Shown: piece after piece, positions 51,183 through 60,032 of the stretch
How the letters are laid out: each line of letters opens with the position of its first letter
How positions within the stretch are numbered: the first letter of the stretch is position 1
Origin: Paenibacillus beijingensis
GTDB taxonomy: Bacteria > Bacillota > Bacilli > Paenibacillales > Paenibacillaceae
DNA length: 64,000 bases
Assembly: GCF_000961095.1 (NCBI RefSeq)
Contig: NZ_CP011058.1
Location: forward strand, 5,038,001-5,102,000
Direction: 5' to 3'
Notes under the pieces: generated by a model
The model's input: only the letters and a program-made list of their open reading frames with translations
Told to the model about the DNA's origin: nothing
The model's database searches: none
Position numbers and translations under genes: made by a program

Positions 51183-52172
51183 TCATGGATCGGCCTGAAG
51201 CAGCAGATCCTTGACGAAAAATCGTTCCTTTCTTCCCGCAAGCTGGGCAAGCGTATCGACCAGCCGCTGTTCCTCTCGGGCGATTCCTTCCAGAAAAGGA
51301 GCCGTTCCATATGCTTTCCGTTCGAACAAGGCAAGCCATTCCAGATGCGACACATCCGTATTTGCGGCAAGCAGCTCGGCCGCGCTGTGAACGTCGTTTG
51401 TTATCCAATCGTCCAAGCTGGCGATTTCGGTTAATACGATGTCCAGCAGATCTCTTCGTTCCCGCACGTTCTCGGGCGTCGTCACATAGATTTCCCTTTG
51501 ACCGATGTTGCCATTGCCATCTGCAACGATTCTTATGCCTGCCGGTTCGATCCGGCTCAGTTCCGGTTCGGCAACGACCCAAGCGTCCGCATCGCCGTTT
51601 TCGAACGAACGAGGCAGGTCGCCCGGTTGCATCTGTACGGAGGTCACGTCGGACAGCGACAAACCGGATTTATCCAACGTTTGAAGCAGCAGAAAATGCT
51701 CGTTTGACCAGGCTGTGTAGGCGACCTTCCTTCCTTTTAGATCCGCTGCTGCAACAATGTCCGAATCGAGCGGCACGACGACAGCATGCGCTTCCGGGTT
51801 GGCCGGCTCAGCCGCCAAATAAACGACCGGAGCGCTCTTGTTATGCAGGAATCCGGCAACCGAATCACCGACGCCGCCGATATCGGCGCTTCCTTCCTGA
51901 ATCGCCTTAAATAAGGCGGCATCATCCGGAAAAGCGCGCCATTCCACTTTGACCGGATAGGACGAAAGCTTCCGCTCAAGCTCCCCTTTTACTTTTAGCG
52001 CCGACAGCGCACCGTTCGTCCTGTAACCGATAACCAGCTTACCGGTATTTAGCGGCAGCCTCTGGATGGTTTGTTCGCCCGGAACGCTGCCGGCACCGTT
52101 TCGTTCGCCGCAGCCGCTCAGTACGGCAACGATGAGGATGACAGCCAGAACGACTGCACGCCGGCTCTTCAA
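51183..52172 (-). CDS. Sulfonate-type ABC binding lipoprotein (SsuA-like)
   Basis: A 329-residue lipoprotein with signal MKSRRAVVLAVILIVAVLSG followed by the lipobox Cys. The body has the NMT1/SsuA features IGYRTNGALSALKVKGELER and EGSADIGGVGDSVAGFLHNK. It lies between ssuC and ssuD. A second, different binding protein lies two genes upstream, so the transporter may have two substrate receptors. Confidence 0.88.
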   Translation of the reverse strand: MKSRRAVVLAVILIVAVLSGCGERNGAGSVPGEQTIQRLPLNTGKLVIGYRTNGALSALKVKGELERKLSSYPVKVEWRAFPDDAALFKAIQEGSADIGGVGDSVAGFLHNKSAPVVYLAAEPANPEAHAVVVPLDSDIVAAADLKGRKVAYTAWSNEHFLLLQTLDKSGLSLSDVTSVQMQPGDLPRSFENGDADAWVVAEPELSRIEPAGIRIVADGNGNIGQREIYVTTPENVRERRDLLDIVLTEIASLDDWITNDVHSAAELLAANTDVSHLEWLALFERKAYGTAPFLEGIAREEQRLVDTLAQLAGRKERFFVKDLLLQADP

Positions 52173-52189
52173 ATAAGTTCCGACCTTTC

Positions 52190-52984
52190 TTACGCATTGT
52201 TCGACAACCCTTTGCGCCAGCGGGTAAACCGGCCCTCGATCAATGCCAGCAAATAATTGAGCAGCAAGCCTAAAAACGCAAGTAATATAATGCCGGCATA
52301 CATATCCGGAATTTGGAACACTTCCTGCGAGTTTAAAATATAAAAGCCGAGGCCGGCCGACGAACCGATCATTTCAGCCGCAACGAGCGCGGTGATGCAA
52401 TAAGCGCCGCCCAGCCGGATACCGGTAAAAATGCTCGGCGCGGCCGAAGGCAAAATGACTCTGAAAAAGATGAACAGCTGCGTCGCGCCCATTGATTTGG
52501 CCGAATCGATCAGAAGCTTGTCGACATGCTTTACCCCGCTGACCGTGTTCAGCAAGATCGGCCAAAACGACGCCCACAATATGATGGCTGTTTTGGAAGG
52601 TTCGCCGATTCCAAGGAACAAGATAAAGACCGGAAACAGGGCAAAAGCGGAAATTTGCCGAAACAGCTGCAGCAGCGGATCGAGAATGGATTCGAACCGT
52701 TTGAACCAGCCGAGCAGCAGTCCAAGCAGTGTTCCTGCAACGATGGCGAGCAGCAGCCCGGATAACGACCGCTGCAGGCTGGTCGTCACATGAATCCACA
52801 ATGCTCCGCTCGAAACGAGCCTGCCGATAGATTCGACGACTTGGGAAGGCGGACTGAGGTACGCCTGATTGACGATGCCGAGCCTTGGAAGCAGCTCCCA
52901 GACCACGATGAAGAGCACAATCGCCAAGCTGCGGTCCGCAACGTTTTTTGCAAACTTGGTTTTCTTTTTCATGCGTGACGCCAC
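52190..52984 (-). CDS. ABC transporter permease (SsuC/TauC type)
   Basis: A 264-residue inner-membrane permease with about six helices. The conserved loop KSMGATQLFIFFRVILPSAA followed by PSIFTGIRLGGAYCITALVAAE is typical of nitrate/sulfonate/taurine importers. Neighbours on both sides are binding-protein genes, and the ATPase lies further upstream in the same operon. Confidence 0.93.
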   Translation of the reverse strand: MASRMKKKTKFAKNVADRSLAIVLFIVVWELLPRLGIVNQAYLSPPSQVVESIGRLVSSGALWIHVTTSLQRSLSGLLLAIVAGTLLGLLLGWFKRFESILDPLLQLFRQISAFALFPVFILFLGIGEPSKTAIILWASFWPILLNTVSGVKHVDKLLIDSAKSMGATQLFIFFRVILPSAAPSIFTGIRLGGAYCITALVAAEMIGSSAGLGFYILNSQEVFQIPDMYAGIILLAFLGLLLNYLLALIEGRFTRWRKGLSNNA

Positions 52985-52990
52985 CTTTAT

Positions 52991-54067
52991 CTATGTGTTC
53001 GATGTGGCCGCAGCGTTTGCCGCGAACTCGTTAAACTCATTCGTGTACACATCTTTAATGTTTACTTTGCCTTTCGGAATTTTCCCTTCGCTCTCTAAAA
53101 TATCAATGTAATATTGAATCGGCGGCTCGGTAACGACAAGGTCGTCAACGTATGCGAAGCGGTCAATATATTTCACGTCCATGTTCAGGCGCTTGGCAAT
53201 GATTTCTCTTGCTTCATCCGGATTGTCGTTGACCCAGTTCGCCGTTTTGGCAATGGCGGTGACGAAATCTTTGACGGCCTGCGGATGCTCTCTCGCAAAT
53301 TTGCCGTTTACGCTGTAAGGCGCCATTCCGCCGAGGCCGCCGTCCAGATCGTAGTCGCTCCACAATTTGACAAGCTTGTCGTTCAGCTCGGCTCTTCCCG
53401 AGAACGGAGCGTGAATGATCGCCAGATCGATGCCGCCCTGCTCCAGCGTCTGCTCCTGCTTGTCGTCAGGTACGACAAGGAATTTGATTTTGCTGACGTC
53501 CACTTTCTGCTCCCGGAACCACTTCTTGGACACGAATTCGGCGCACGCCCCGAAGCTATTGAAGCCGATCGTCTTCCCTTCCAGATCCTTCGCCGTCTTG
53601 ACGCTGCCGTCGTTACGCGCGAAATATTTCATATGCGGCGCTTCCTGCAGCGTTTTTCCGCCGGCCGATACGACTTTGATATCCGCGCCGCTTGCGATCG
53701 CCGAAATGACGAGCGGTACCATCCGCGAGCCGAAGTCGATATCCCCGGTGCCGACGAGCGGAATGATTTGCGGAGCCGCCACTTTGCCGACATATTTCGG
53801 CTTTGTGCTCGTGCCCTCGAAATAGCCAAGCTGATCGGCAAGATAAACAAGATCGAAGCCGGGATTGTCCGGATATTTGAATTCGACGACTTCTGTCTTC
53901 GCTGCGTTCCCGGAAGCGGACTTCTGCTCGCCGGCTTCAGCATTCGGATTCGATTTGCCGGTGCTGCCGCAAGATGCGAGCAATGCTGCTGCGATGAGCA
54001 GCGACGCCGCCGTTACCAACGGTTTTTTCCATTTCGTTTTGACGATGACCGGTTTGATTATGTTCAT
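52991..54067 (-). CDS. Second NitT/TauT-type ABC binding lipoprotein
   Basis: A 358-residue lipoprotein; the signal ends in AAALLASC near residue 33. NMT1-type features are FDLVYLADQLGYFEGTSTKP, GTGDIDFGSRMVPLVISAIA and DLEGKTIGFNSFGACAEFVS. It differs strongly from the other binding protein in the operon, so their ligands probably differ. The gene lies 6 bases before ssuC and about 40 bases after tlpA. Confidence 0.9.
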   Translation of the reverse strand: MNIIKPVIVKTKWKKPLVTAASLLIAAALLASCGSTGKSNPNAEAGEQKSASGNAAKTEVVEFKYPDNPGFDLVYLADQLGYFEGTSTKPKYVGKVAAPQIIPLVGTGDIDFGSRMVPLVISAIASGADIKVVSAGGKTLQEAPHMKYFARNDGSVKTAKDLEGKTIGFNSFGACAEFVSKKWFREQKVDVSKIKFLVVPDDKQEQTLEQGGIDLAIIHAPFSGRAELNDKLVKLWSDYDLDGGLGGMAPYSVNGKFAREHPQAVKDFVTAIAKTANWVNDNPDEAREIIAKRLNMDVKYIDRFAYVDDLVVTEPPIQYYIDILESEGKIPKGKVNIKDVYTNEFNEFAANAAATSNT

Positions 54068-54109
54068 GATTAACCTCTCCCCTAAATGTGGTATAAAACG
54101 TTAATCCCG

Positions 54110-54670
54110 TTAATCGTTCAATAAGGCAAGTATGCGTTCCAGCGTCTTCCGTTCCGTTTGGCCCGCGATCGTTTCAGTCAGCATTCCGTCTGCGCTGACG
54201 ACAAGTGTCGTCGGATAGCTCGTGATTCCGTATCTAGCGGCAATCGAGCCGGATTCGTCAATCAGCACCGGAAAAGGCATGTTGAACCGGCGGGCAAAAT
54301 CGGCGACGTCATCCAGACTTGTTTCCGTGTGCGTCAAATTGACGGCGAGTACGGCCAAATCGGGTTGGGCTTCGGCGAGCGAGATCAGTTCAGGCATTTC
54401 CAGCGAGCATGGCTTGCACCAGCTTGCCCAGAAATTGACCAGCACCGTCTTCCCCGCGAAATCCGACAGCTTGATGAGGTCCCCTTCCAGCGTCTGCAGT
54501 GCAAAATCGCCGGCGGAAGGCTCCGCTGACGCGCCGCCTTTGTTGGAAGGCCGCTCGGCGGTCAATGAAGCAGCAGTCTTCTCCTGCTCCACTTTACCCG
54601 AAGCGTATACATAGATTTGCCACCCTGCGAGCAGCAGCAGGATCAGTAGAGCAGGCACATGCTTTTTCAT
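54110..54670 (-). CDS. TlpA/ResA-like membrane-anchored thioredoxin
   Basis: A 186-residue protein with an N-terminal membrane anchor (PALLILLLLAGWQIYVYAS) and a thioredoxin domain with active site WASWCKPCSLEMPELI. It works outside the membrane as a thiol reductant, normally powered by CcdA, which is encoded just upstream. GAGGGG lies just before the ATG. It could reduce cysteines in copper proteins or cytochrome precursors, but neither is encoded here apart from CopC/YcnI-type proteins. Confidence 0.9.
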   Translation of the reverse strand: MKKHVPALLILLLLAGWQIYVYASGKVEQEKTAASLTAERPSNKGGASAEPSAGDFALQTLEGDLIKLSDFAGKTVLVNFWASWCKPCSLEMPELISLAEAQPDLAVLAVNLTHTETSLDDVADFARRFNMPFPVLIDESGSIAARYGITSYPTTLVVSADGMLTETIAGQTERKTLERILALLND

Positions 54671-54760
54671 CGTATCCCCTCACAAAAAGAAGCGACTGAT
54701 GCCGGATGTACATCACGCGATATTTAGTGAAAACTCAAGTCCCGGATGCTCGCGCCGGGC

Positions 54761-55465
54761 TTACAATACCCGGTTCAGCCATGCGCTCGCGAGCCCCCAT
54801 TGACCGGTGACAAGCGCCGCACCGGCTACGATGAGTACAAACCCGTTTATCCGGGTAAACAGCGGGATATACCTATTAACGGACTTGACGGCCGCGAGCG
54901 AATAAGATAAAACAAGTGCAGCCGCCAGAAACGGAACGCCCATCCCAAGCGAATATACGGTCAAATAGCCGATGCCGTCCCGCATCGTTTCCGCCGCACC
55001 GGCCAGAAGCAGGATTGAAGCAAGCGGCAATCCTACGCAAGGCGTCCAACCGGCGGCAAAAGCGATGCCGGTCAAGAGTGAAGCCGTCATGCCTTTAGGC
55101 AGTCTGGCTACGGCGCCGCCGGTCAAGCTCCAGCCCGGCAACTTAAGATGCAGAAGTCCGGCCATATAGAGGCCGAATAAAACTATGATGAATCCGCTCG
55201 CTTGGCTGACGACGATCCGATGCGCGCCGAGCCACTGTCCGGCTAGTGTCGTGGACGCGCCAAGTGTCACGAAAACGATGCTGAAACCGGTAATAAAGCA
55301 GAGCGAACGGAGCAATAAAACGGCTTTTCCCGCTCCGATTTTACCGCCGCTTACAGCCGAACCGGTTAGGTGACTCAGAAAGGCCGGTACAAGCGGCAGT
55401 ACGCAAGGAGACAAGAACGAAAACAGCCCCGCGGTAAAAGCCGCGATCCAAGTCAGCCGGTCCAT
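54761..55465 (-). CDS. CcdA-type thiol-redox membrane protein
   Basis: Carries electrons across the membrane to extracytoplasmic thioredoxins. The 234-residue protein starts at MDRLTWIAAFTAGLFSFLSP, where the first Cys lies in SPCVLPLVP; the second is in AAGWTPCVGLPLAS. About six helices are visible. The ATG lies 2 bases after the ycnI stop with no clear ribosome site, so translation is probably coupled. The open frame extends to 55891 but that part reads as nonsense opposite ycnI. Confidence 0.92.
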   Translation of the reverse strand: MDRLTWIAAFTAGLFSFLSPCVLPLVPAFLSHLTGSAVSGGKIGAGKAVLLLRSLCFITGFSIVFVTLGASTTLAGQWLGAHRIVVSQASGFIIVLFGLYMAGLLHLKLPGWSLTGGAVARLPKGMTASLLTGIAFAAGWTPCVGLPLASILLLAGAAETMRDGIGYLTVYSLGMGVPFLAAALVLSYSLAAVKSVNRYIPLFTRINGFVLIVAGAALVTGQWGLASAWLNRVL

Positions 55466-55467
55466 CG

Positions 55468-56112
55468 CTATTGCGAAGCGGCCCGCTTGCTCTTGCGCAG
55501 CGAAAGCGAGAGGGCGATCAGGCCTGCCGCCAGCGCGGCAAGAGCAATAATAAAGGATGGAGAACGAAGCCAATCGTTCTCGTGAGCGGATGCAGACGTC
55601 TCTTCGTGCCCCGATGCAGCGCTGTGATGGTCTTCCGCTCCCGCTCCGCGGCCAGGTTGCACCTTTGTAACGGACGCTGGCTCTTCCGTGCCGGCAGCGC
55701 CGACCCATTCCACGACGGAGCCGTCCGCATAAGTCTGGTATGCCTTCCAGACGAGCTGCCCGGCATCGTCCGCGACCTTGCCTTGAAGATGAAACTCCTC
55801 GAACTCGCCGTCCGCAATGCCTTGCGCCTGTGCCGTCCAGGTAATGGCGGTATTGCCGCCTTCGGCGTCTTTGTCTAACGTATACGTCCATCCCGGAAGC
55901 GGCTTGACCCGGCTGATTGATACGCCCTCCGGAAATTTAACTTCCAATTTCGTCGTCGACGATTGTTTCTCTGTCGGTACCCTAACCGTGAACACCTCGT
56001 ACGAACCCTGTTTTGTTTCGGCCGGCGTAACGCTGACGTGCGCGGATGCCGTGCCGGCTGAAAGGAGCAGCGCTCCCAACAGCAGCGGCAACATTTTCAT
56101 GCTTTTTCTCAT
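55468..56112 (-). CDS. YcnI-like copper-binding protein (DUF1775)
   Basis: A 214-residue exported protein with a signal peptide ending in ASA, followed by a mature N-terminal His (HVSVTPAETKQGSYEVFTVR) that binds Cu(II) in B. subtilis YcnI together with nearby Trp/Glu residues; LPGWTYTLDKDAEGG carries the Trp. A linker rich in His, Ser and Glu and a C-terminal transmembrane helix (SPSFIIALAALAAGLIALSL) anchor it to the membrane. It is next to copCD as in the ycnKJI locus, but YcnK is absent. Confidence 0.9.
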   Translation of the reverse strand: MRKSMKMLPLLLGALLLSAGTASAHVSVTPAETKQGSYEVFTVRVPTEKQSSTTKLEVKFPEGVSISRVKPLPGWTYTLDKDAEGGNTAITWTAQAQGIADGEFEEFHLQGKVADDAGQLVWKAYQTYADGSVVEWVGAAGTEEPASVTKVQPGRGAGAEDHHSAASGHEETSASAHENDWLRSPSFIIALAALAAGLIALSLSLRKSKRAASQ

Positions 56113-56144
56113 CGGTTTTCCCTCCCTTTCCGCTTGCTTGCCAT

Positions 56145-57749
56145 CTATTTGCTCTCGCTATAGAACGTTTTGGACGTGAGCAGCTCGTCGTCGTTCTCGT
56201 CGCGCACCCGAATCTCAAGCTCCCACTTGCCGGAAAAGGGAAGGTATGCGCCTTCCGCGCTGTAATTGTAATTGTACAGACTAAGCGGGCTTCCGTTCGT
56301 TCCGACCTGCTGAAGCGGCACCTCGATCGGAGCAATATCCGGGTTATCCGTATAAGCGAGGCGAAGCGTTACTTTTTTCAAGTCCTTATCCCCGCTTCCG
56401 GTGCCTAAGGATACGTTAAACTGATTGACCGCACCCGGTTTGTTCGGCGTAACGATCGCCGCAATATGTACCCCCTTTACGTTCTCGTGCCAAAAGAGCG
56501 GGCCGGTTGCGGCAAGCGGGTTCAAATACGTGAACACGGCCGTTATGCACAGGATGACCGCAAACAAAGCAAGATCGAGCGTCAACCATCCCGTTAATTG
56601 CGGATAATGCCGGTTTTTGATCGTTCTCCTCAGCATCGCGCCCGTGCCGATCACAAGCAGAACGGCCGCCGCTTTGGCGAGCAGCAGCTTTCCCCACCAC
56701 GTTTCAACCAGATGGCTGAATCCGTTCGAGTAAAGCAAGGCGTTAATGACACCGCTGCTCACGAGAATGACGATTGCCCAAAGGGCTGCCTTCGAGCAGT
56801 GCGGCAAATACGGCGCGACCTCCTCTCTTCTCCGCTTCCACCCGAACAGAGCGAAGACGAACAATACTCCCGCCCACACGCTTGCGGCCGCCATATGGAT
56901 AACATCCAGCAGAGCCGTAACGGCCGGAACCGCATATCCCATCGCGTGACCGTTCAAGCTTTTGGCTCCGAGAAACAGAACGATCCAAGCCGCATCGAGC
57001 CACTTTCGGCGCCCTAGGGCGAGGAAGCCTGCTGCGGCAGCGAGAAAAGAGAGCAGATAGGAGATGCCGATCGAAGTTCCAAGCACAACCGCCGGCTGGT
57101 TCATCGAACCGAAGCCTTCGCCGAGCCGGGCGAAATCGCGCCAGCCCATCGTCGCTAACGCCGCGATGTAAACGGCAAGAAGCAAACGAAGCGTGAGCCT
57201 ATAACGGCGCCGGTTGATTTCTGCCAGACCGGACGCATAAAGACGGATGCCCACCCATCCCGCGGTCGACAGCAGCGCGGTGTAATAAAAAAGACGAACC
57301 GCCCAGTAGCCTGCGTTTTGACTGATATCATGCTCCTCGTGCAGCTTCGACACCGACGTATAGCCCATACGGGGAGCGGTGTCCAGTCCGACGGTAAACA
57401 CATATGAAGCCCGGACGGGGTGACCGTCCGCCGACAGGATGCGGTAAGTGACGGTATAGCTTCCTTCCGCTAACGCGGGAAGCGGCAGCCGGATTGTTCT
57501 TCGCTTGTCGTCCATCTCCGCTTGACGCTTCGTCACCGGCATGCCTTTGCCGTTATAGACCCCTATCGTGTACAGCTTGTTTTCCAGCCGCTCGTTAAAG
57601 GTCAGCTCCACCTGTTCGGGCGGCTTTGCCAGCCTGCTGTCCGGAGCGGGATATATGCCGGAAACTGTGGAATGGGCGGATGCTGGCGCTGCGGACAAGT
57701 AAAGTGCCGAGATGAGGGTAAGCAAGACCGCCGCGAACCATTTTCTCAT
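56145..57749 (-). CDS. CopC-CopD fusion, YcnJ-like copper importer
   Basis: A 534-residue protein. Signal peptide, then a CopC domain with Cu(II) ligands: mature N-terminal His (AHSTVSGIYPAPDSRL) and SADGHPVRASYVFTV. A CopD membrane domain with about eight helices follows (150-420). The last 100 residues form an extra beta-rich extracytoplasmic domain. The ATG overlaps the HpaB-like stop by 4 bases, so it is translated together with sulfur genes. YcnJ takes up copper in B. subtilis under limitation. Confidence 0.92.
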   Translation of the reverse strand: MRKWFAAVLLTLISALYLSAAPASAHSTVSGIYPAPDSRLAKPPEQVELTFNERLENKLYTIGVYNGKGMPVTKRQAEMDDKRRTIRLPLPALAEGSYTVTYRILSADGHPVRASYVFTVGLDTAPRMGYTSVSKLHEEHDISQNAGYWAVRLFYYTALLSTAGWVGIRLYASGLAEINRRRYRLTLRLLLAVYIAALATMGWRDFARLGEGFGSMNQPAVVLGTSIGISYLLSFLAAAAGFLALGRRKWLDAAWIVLFLGAKSLNGHAMGYAVPAVTALLDVIHMAAASVWAGVLFVFALFGWKRRREEVAPYLPHCSKAALWAIVILVSSGVINALLYSNGFSHLVETWWGKLLLAKAAAVLLVIGTGAMLRRTIKNRHYPQLTGWLTLDLALFAVILCITAVFTYLNPLAATGPLFWHENVKGVHIAAIVTPNKPGAVNQFNVSLGTGSGDKDLKKVTLRLAYTDNPDIAPIEVPLQQVGTNGSPLSLYNYNYSAEGAYLPFSGKWELEIRVRDENDDELLTSKTFYSESK

Positions 57750-59170
57750 CCGATCCTCTTCCCGACTTTGTCTAGAAGCGGCTGTTTGTCGTATTCCACA
57801 TATTGCCCCGCATACGTGCGCACCGGATCGCCGGCGTAAAAACGCTCGTACAGCTCATGCCTTGCGCCGAGTCCGCTTCCAGTCAGTTCCCAGGCAAGCT
57901 TCAGCAGTTTCACCCGGTCCTCCGCGTTTCGGTCTGCGCCGCGGTACACATTTTGCAGCTGCGGTCCGAGCGGCCCGTTCAGCTCGGCCAGCGTCGAAGG
58001 CACCTGAAGCATTCCCGCGCCCGACAGCTGCTGCAAAATTTCCAATGCTCTCGGATAGTAGCGGTTGCCCAAATTTTTGGCGGTGAGAATCGGCTGCATT
58101 TCCGGCACCCAGACACCAAGCGGGTGCAGCTTCGACCGGTGCTCGGCGGACAACAGCAGCGCCTGGACCGATTCCAGCTGGAAATAGAGCTCGGCCAGCT
58201 TCTCCTGCACATGGGCGAACTTCGTAATGCCGATGGAAGCGGCAAGCTCCGTCCCGACTGCAGCCACAAACTCCAGCTTGCTGACGAGCCGCGCAATATT
58301 CTCGTGCAGACTGAGCGCGCTCACGAGCTGATCCGACCTTATTTTCCATATTGCATCCGGGTCATCCTTGATGAACACCCGCTCCCACGGAATGAGTGCA
58401 TCGTCGAACACGAGAACGGCATCCATCTCGTCATAACGCGAGCTGAGCGGATGATCCTCCTGATTGTCGGAAGCAAACGATTCGCGGCAGATGAGATGAA
58501 CCCCCGGATGGCTCGGGGAAATGGCGAACATGACGGCGTACCGCTGCTCCTCCTGCGTTTTTTTGCTATGCGGAGACACCATGATTTCGTCCATATACGG
58601 ACCGCCGGTGGCGATCATTTTGGCTCCTCTTACAACAATGCCGTCTTCGGTCTCCCGCACGATCCGCAGCGCCGTGTACAATTCCCCGAGCTCGGAAGCC
58701 AGCTTGGTGCGGTCGATTTGCGGATCGTGACCGGCCGCCGTAATAAGCAGATCATTGTCCCTTAGATGGGTATAATAACGGGCAAGCTTCTCGGGAAAAT
58801 GCGGCTGCTCGCTTCGGATCAGCTCTCTGTTTATGTACCATCCGGTTAACTGGGCGCGGTAAAATCCGCTGACCCGGCTCATAACGCCGAATGTCGCGTC
58901 CGACCAAATCCGATAGGAACGGCTCCGCCGGAAAATATCTTCCTTCTCCGTCGGGATCAGATAGGCGAGGTTTGCCCTCGCGCCGGTATTTGTCGTAAAC
59001 GTAAGCTCCCGACTGGTGACAGGATCGTCCTGCAAATCCAGAATGCCCGCCACCGAACGGACCGTGCCGCGGAAAGCGGGATGGCTGGGCAAATCCGGCA
59101 CGATCTCCCCGTTCAGCCAAACCCGTCTGCCATCATTTAGCCGCTTCAAATAGCGATCGCCTGCCGTCAT
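57746..59170 (-). CDS. HpaB-like FADH2-dependent monooxygenase
   Basis: A 474-residue member of the 4-hydroxyphenylacetate 3-hydroxylase family (large oxygenase subunit of two-component flavin monooxygenases). Family features are SRVSGFYRAQLTGWYINREL, AAGHDPQIDRTKLA, VVRGAKMIATGGPYMDEIMV and VFDDALIPWERVFI. The substrate is not hydroxyphenylacetate by context: it lies in a sulfonate-type operon and may hydroxylate or desulfonate an aromatic sulfur compound. It overlaps the ATPase gene by about 38 bases and copCD by 4. Confidence 0.85.
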   Translation of the reverse strand: MTAGDRYLKRLNDGRRVWLNGEIVPDLPSHPAFRGTVRSVAGILDLQDDPVTSRELTFTTNTGARANLAYLIPTEKEDIFRRSRSYRIWSDATFGVMSRVSGFYRAQLTGWYINRELIRSEQPHFPEKLARYYTHLRDNDLLITAAGHDPQIDRTKLASELGELYTALRIVRETEDGIVVRGAKMIATGGPYMDEIMVSPHSKKTQEEQRYAVMFAISPSHPGVHLICRESFASDNQEDHPLSSRYDEMDAVLVFDDALIPWERVFIKDDPDAIWKIRSDQLVSALSLHENIARLVSKLEFVAAVGTELAASIGITKFAHVQEKLAELYFQLESVQALLLSAEHRSKLHPLGVWVPEMQPILTAKNLGNRYYPRALEILQQLSGAGMLQVPSTLAELNGPLGPQLQNVYRGADRNAEDRVKLLKLAWELTGSGLGARHELYERFYAGDPVRTYAGQYVEYDKQPLLDKVGKRIG

Positions 59171-60017
59171 GCTTTTCTTCCTCCTCCGGTTCCGCTTCAG
59201 GTACTGCCGTGTTAACTTGTTGGTGAAGCGTCTGCGACTGCTCCACTTCGTCCTTCAAAATGGACCACGCCCGTTGACGGAGCTTCACGAACGACTCGGA
59301 GTTGCGAATATCCGCGCTGCGCGGTCGCTCAAGCGGAATGTCGATGATTTCTTTAATTGTTCCCGGTCTGGCCGTCATAATCGCAACGCGGTCGGCGAGA
59401 AAGATTGCTTCATCCAAACTATGCGTAATGAAAATAATCGTCTTCTTGTGTGCATCCCAAATGCGAAGCAGCTCCGACTGTAAAATCTCCCGCGTCTGGG
59501 CGTCCAGCGCTGCGAACGGTTCATCCATTAGCAGCACATCAGGCTGATACGCGAGTGAACGGGCAATGGCCACGCGCTGACGCATACCGCCGGACAGCTC
59601 GTGAGGGTAACGGTTCGCAAACGACTGGAGGCCGACCAGCTGGATATATTCCAGTGCGATTTTCTTCCGCTCCTTCTTCGGGACGCCACGGATTTGCAGA
59701 CCTACCTCGACGTTCTGCTGCACGGTCCGCCAAGGAAAGAGGGCGTACCCTTGAAATACGACGCCGTGCTTCCTGTTGACGCCATTCACCGGCTCGCCGT
59801 CCACCGTTATTTCCCCGCCCGTCTGACGGGACAGTCCCGCCAATATGTTCAAAAAGGTCGATTTGCCGCAGCCGCTTGGGCCAAGGATGGCCAGAAACTC
59901 GCCTTCCCTGACGTCGATGTTGAAATCGTTTAAGACGGAGATGTTCTCCTTCTTCCCTTCGTCGCTTCGTACCGTGTAATGCATTTCCACCTGACGTGCC
60001 GATATTTTTGTCGTCAT
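59133..60017 (-). CDS. ABC transporter ATPase (SsuB/TauB type)
   Basis: A 294-residue nucleotide-binding subunit: Walker A GPSGCGKST, signature LSGGMRQRVAIARSLA, Walker B VLLMDEPFAALDA and the H-loop THSLDEAIFL. FLNILAGLSRQTGGEITVDG is typical of NitT/TauT importers. A 45-residue acidic C-terminal extension follows. A TTG six bases upstream (60023) is an alternative start with slightly better ribosome-site spacing. It serves the permease and binding proteins encoded about 6 kb downstream in the same operon. Confidence 0.92.
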   Translation of the reverse strand: MTTKISARQVEMHYTVRSDEGKKENISVLNDFNIDVREGEFLAILGPSGCGKSTFLNILAGLSRQTGGEITVDGEPVNGVNRKHGVVFQGYALFPWRTVQQNVEVGLQIRGVPKKERKKIALEYIQLVGLQSFANRYPHELSGGMRQRVAIARSLAYQPDVLLMDEPFAALDAQTREILQSELLRIWDAHKKTIIFITHSLDEAIFLADRVAIMTARPGTIKEIIDIPLERPRSADIRNSESFVKLRQRAWSILKDEVEQSQTLHQQVNTAVPEAEPEEEEKHDGRRSLFEAAK

Positions 60018-60032
60018 CCTCAATCACAGCCT

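Noticed and set aside
53114..54073. Open plus-strand frame of 319 codons opposite the binding-protein gene
   Set aside because: Antisense shadow of a clear lipoprotein gene; no recognisable domain or start signals.
54761..55891. Longer CcdA with about 140 extra N-terminal residues
   Set aside because: The extra part lies opposite frame to ycnI, is Arg-rich and lacks a membrane signature; the ATG at 55465 fits the family start.
57803..58765. Open plus-strand frame of 320 codons opposite the HpaB-like gene
   Set aside because: Antisense shadow; composition is Arg/Gln/His-heavy with no family features.
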